DNA of 24,241 nucleotides, taken from Ichthyophonus hoferi. Taxonomy: Eukaryota > Opisthokonta > Ichthyosporea > Ichthyophonida > Ichthyophonidae. The DNA is taken from NCBI GenBank assembly GCA_002751075.1, contig NAOQ01000780.1:1-24241 (forward strand), read 5' to 3'. Each line of letters begins with the position of its first letter. Within the stretch, counting starts at the first letter, position 1. This document shows positions 22,637 to 24,241 of the stretch, in pieces. The notes beneath the pieces were generated by a model. That model was not told the DNA's origin. It worked only from the letters and a program-made list of their open reading frames with translations, and ran no database searches. The position numbers were made by a program, and so were the translations under genes.

Positions 22637-24111
22637 TTATAAGAAACTATCAACAGAGTCACATCTGTCCTTGGTGTCAACCTCGTCAACCTCCACATAG
22701 GTCTCAGGGAACCAGCCCCCTTTCCCTTCCATCTCTCCATACCACCACCCTCCCTCCTCCCTTTGTCCAATCAGAATCTTATGTCCTTCAATCAGATCCA
22801 GTTCATCCTCCTTTTGGGCAGTGTAGTTGAACAGAACGGTTGCCCATACCTGGGCTTCTAAGATGTGAAATGATTATAATAATTGTTAAACAGTTGATTC
22901 ACCAATGGAATAATGACAATAAAAATTAGGTCAGGCTGTGCTTGTTATACTACTAAATCGCATATATATATATATTAAACATGTGTTTCACTAATGGAAT
23001 AATAGCAATAAAAATTAAGTCAGATTATGTTTGCTATACTACTAAATGATATATATTAAACAGATGTTTCACCAATGAAATGATGGCAATAAAAATTATG
23101 CCAGACAGTGTTTGTTATACTAATATATCAATATATCATATTAGAATACATGTACTTCCATACATCATATATCTCTATTCTTTTTGGTTGTAAACCTCTA
23201 AATCAAACCAAACGTTAGTTGTATTAACCTGATAATTACTTAAAGCCAATTACATAGTAATAACAATAACAAAATGAACATGATATGATAATCCTATACC
23301 AATCATACCAGTTATTCATTAAATACACATCCATGATATTAATTACTCACTAATTAATTAAAAATTAGCCACCACTTCATCATGGTAATGATACATTGCT
23401 GTTGCAGTTTCTTATAGTATTATAATGATTGATATACAGGAAATAAATAAAGAAAACAATAGGCAAAAATAGTAATGAAAATAAAGATATATTATATTAT
23501 ATTATATTAACAGTATAGGTATAGATATAGGTATAGGTATAGGTATAGGTATAGGTATAGGTATAGGTATAGGTATAGGTATAGGTATAGGTATAGGTAT
23601 AGGTATAGGTATAGGTATAGGTATAGGTATAGGTATAGGTATAGGTATAGGTATAAGTATAAGTATAAGTATGAGTATAAGTATAAGTATAAGTATAGGT
23701 ATAGGTATTAGCATAAGTATAGGTATAAGCATAAGTATAAATATAAGTATAGGTTTAAGTATAAGTATCAGTATAAGTATAGGTATAAGTATAAGTATAA
23801 GTATAAGTATAGGTATAAGTATAGGTATAAGTATAAGTATAGGTATAAGTATAGGTATAAGTATAAGTATAAGTATAGGTATAGGTATAGGTATAAGTAT
23901 AAGTATAAGTATAAGTATAGGTATAAGTAAAAGTATTGGTATAGGTATGAGAGTTAATAATCTCTTACTAGGTTGTTCAGACTTGCTGCCGGTAGCTAGA
24001 GGCACCACATGAGTAGCCACATTAGATAAAAGAGTGGTGGAAGATGGTTTGCTAATGAGAGCAACACAGAAAGATGGGAACCAACCGGTCTTCTTACCCG
24101 CACCCTTGATA
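22637..24111 (-). CDS. Intersectin-like protein, last two exons with C-terminal tandem SH3 domains (partial)
   Basis: Exons, in transcript order: 24111-23969 and 22857-22637, joined by a GTAAGA...TTAG intron; phases agree (the split codon gives Lys). The 5' part lies beyond the window. The first exon carries the end of an SH3 domain (KGAGKKTGWFPSFCVALI), with Cys where the SH3 family usually has Tyr in the SNYV motif. A Ser/Thr-rich linker follows, then a whole SH3 domain: ATVLFNYTAQKEDELDLIEG, GGWWYGEMEGKGGWFPETYV, with the ALYDY-like, acidic RT-loop, Trp-Trp and GWFP-ETYV ligand-pocket motifs. A short acidic tail ends in DSVDSFL. The arrangement and the YTAQ.(D/E)DEL and GKK..GWFP matches resemble the SH3D-SH3E pair of intersectin, an endocytic scaffold binding proline-rich partners. 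Unlike long intersectins, nothing follows the last SH3 (no DH, PH or C2). Other multi-SH3 adaptors remain possible. Confidence 0.85.
22884..23140. repeat. Three-copy tandem repeat, unit about 85 bp, in the SH3-gene intron
   Basis: The block TTTCACCAATGGAATAATGRCAATAAAAATTA...TGTTATACTACTAAAT recurs three times, starting near 22898, 22986 and 23067. The units differ by a variable TA tract and a few substitutions. It lies just upstream of the last acceptor in the sense direction. Confidence 0.85.
23514..23950. repeat. Hexanucleotide minisatellite GGTATA/AGTATA
   Basis: Over 400 bp of 6-bp units. About twenty nearly pure GGTATA units (23527-23655) are followed by a mixed GGTATA, AGTATA and AGCATA region toward 23950. 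It ends about 13 bp from the donor site of the SH3-gene exon. In the sense (minus) direction the unit is ATACCT or ATACTT. Confidence 0.95.
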
Positions 24112-24126
24112 CTATACGGGAAACAT

Positions 24127-24200
24127 ATGTGTATATTTATGTATGTTCGTATATGTATATATGTATGTATGTATGTGTATATGTATGCATGTGAATATAT
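24127..24200. repeat. GTAT-rich simple repeat
   Basis: Degenerate GTAT/ATGT tract in the intron upstream (in the sense direction) of the SH3 exon at 24111. It is cut off near the window edge. Confidence 0.7.
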
Positions 24201-24241
24201 ATTGTAGAGTGCATGTGGTTAAAGGTATATATATATATGCA

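Noticed and set aside
23514-23950. GGTATA hexamer array as telomeric or CRISPR-like sequence
   Set aside because: It lies inside an intron between exons with matching phases, does not match known telomere units, and has no spacers.
23502-24020. 172-residue Ile-Pro/Ile-Leu protein on the minus strand and its Ser-Ile shadow on the plus strand
   Set aside because: Both are translations of the hexamer minisatellite. A good GTAAGA donor lies before the repeat and the phase fits the next SH3 exon.
1-24241. tRNA, rRNA or viral and LTR-type elements
   Set aside because: I found no tRNA B-box with a matching A-box, no rRNA-like segment, no reverse transcriptase, integrase or capsid motif, and no long direct terminal repeats.

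Overview
The window is intron-rich, very AT-rich eukaryotic nuclear DNA. I could assemble four protein-coding genes by following reading frames across GT-AG introns with matching phases, and all four products belong to recognisable families. The set is a 2H phosphoesterase of the AKAP7/LENG9 type, a BSDC1-like BSD-domain protein, a mitochondrial acyl carrier protein and the 3' end of an intersectin-like SH3 protein. This family set, the canonical introns, the small genes and the roughly 2-3.5 kb gaps suggest an animal or close holozoan relative. An early-branching animal such as a sponge is plausible, but that is inference; no species is identified.

Layout. 1-2937: no gene; an AAT microsatellite, a diverged tandem array with a unit of about 0.4 kb, and a foldback MITE-like element. 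2938-5197 (minus): AKAP7/LENG9-like 2H phosphoesterase, four visible exons, both H-x-T motifs present, N-terminal exon probably unseen. 5198-8811: no gene; one copy of a dispersed repeat and a perfect 20-bp hairpin. 8812-15581 (plus): BSDC1-like gene in 13 exons, predicted 361 residues, ending in the family's acidic/Trp tail. 15582-18602: no gene; second copy of the dispersed repeat and a small tandem duplication. 18603-20934 (plus): mitochondrial ACP (NDUFAB1-like), three exons, 138 residues. 20935-22636: no gene, one simple repeat. 22637 to beyond 24111 (minus): last two exons of an intersectin-like protein with two C-terminal SH3 domains; its intron carries a hexamer minisatellite and a tandem repeat with a unit of about 85 bp.

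The genes do not form an obvious pathway; they look like ordinary housekeeping neighbours (RNA or nucleotide metabolism, membrane-associated BSD protein, mitochondrial lipoylation and complex I assembly, endocytic adaptor). I see no defence, toxin or viral system. The more interesting points are the unclassified dispersed repeat pair, the foldback element beside the phosphoesterase gene, a possible frame-preserving cassette exon in the BSDC1-like gene, a short ACP exon holding the phosphopantetheine serine behind a purine-rich acceptor, and a minisatellite intron whose retention would stay in frame.
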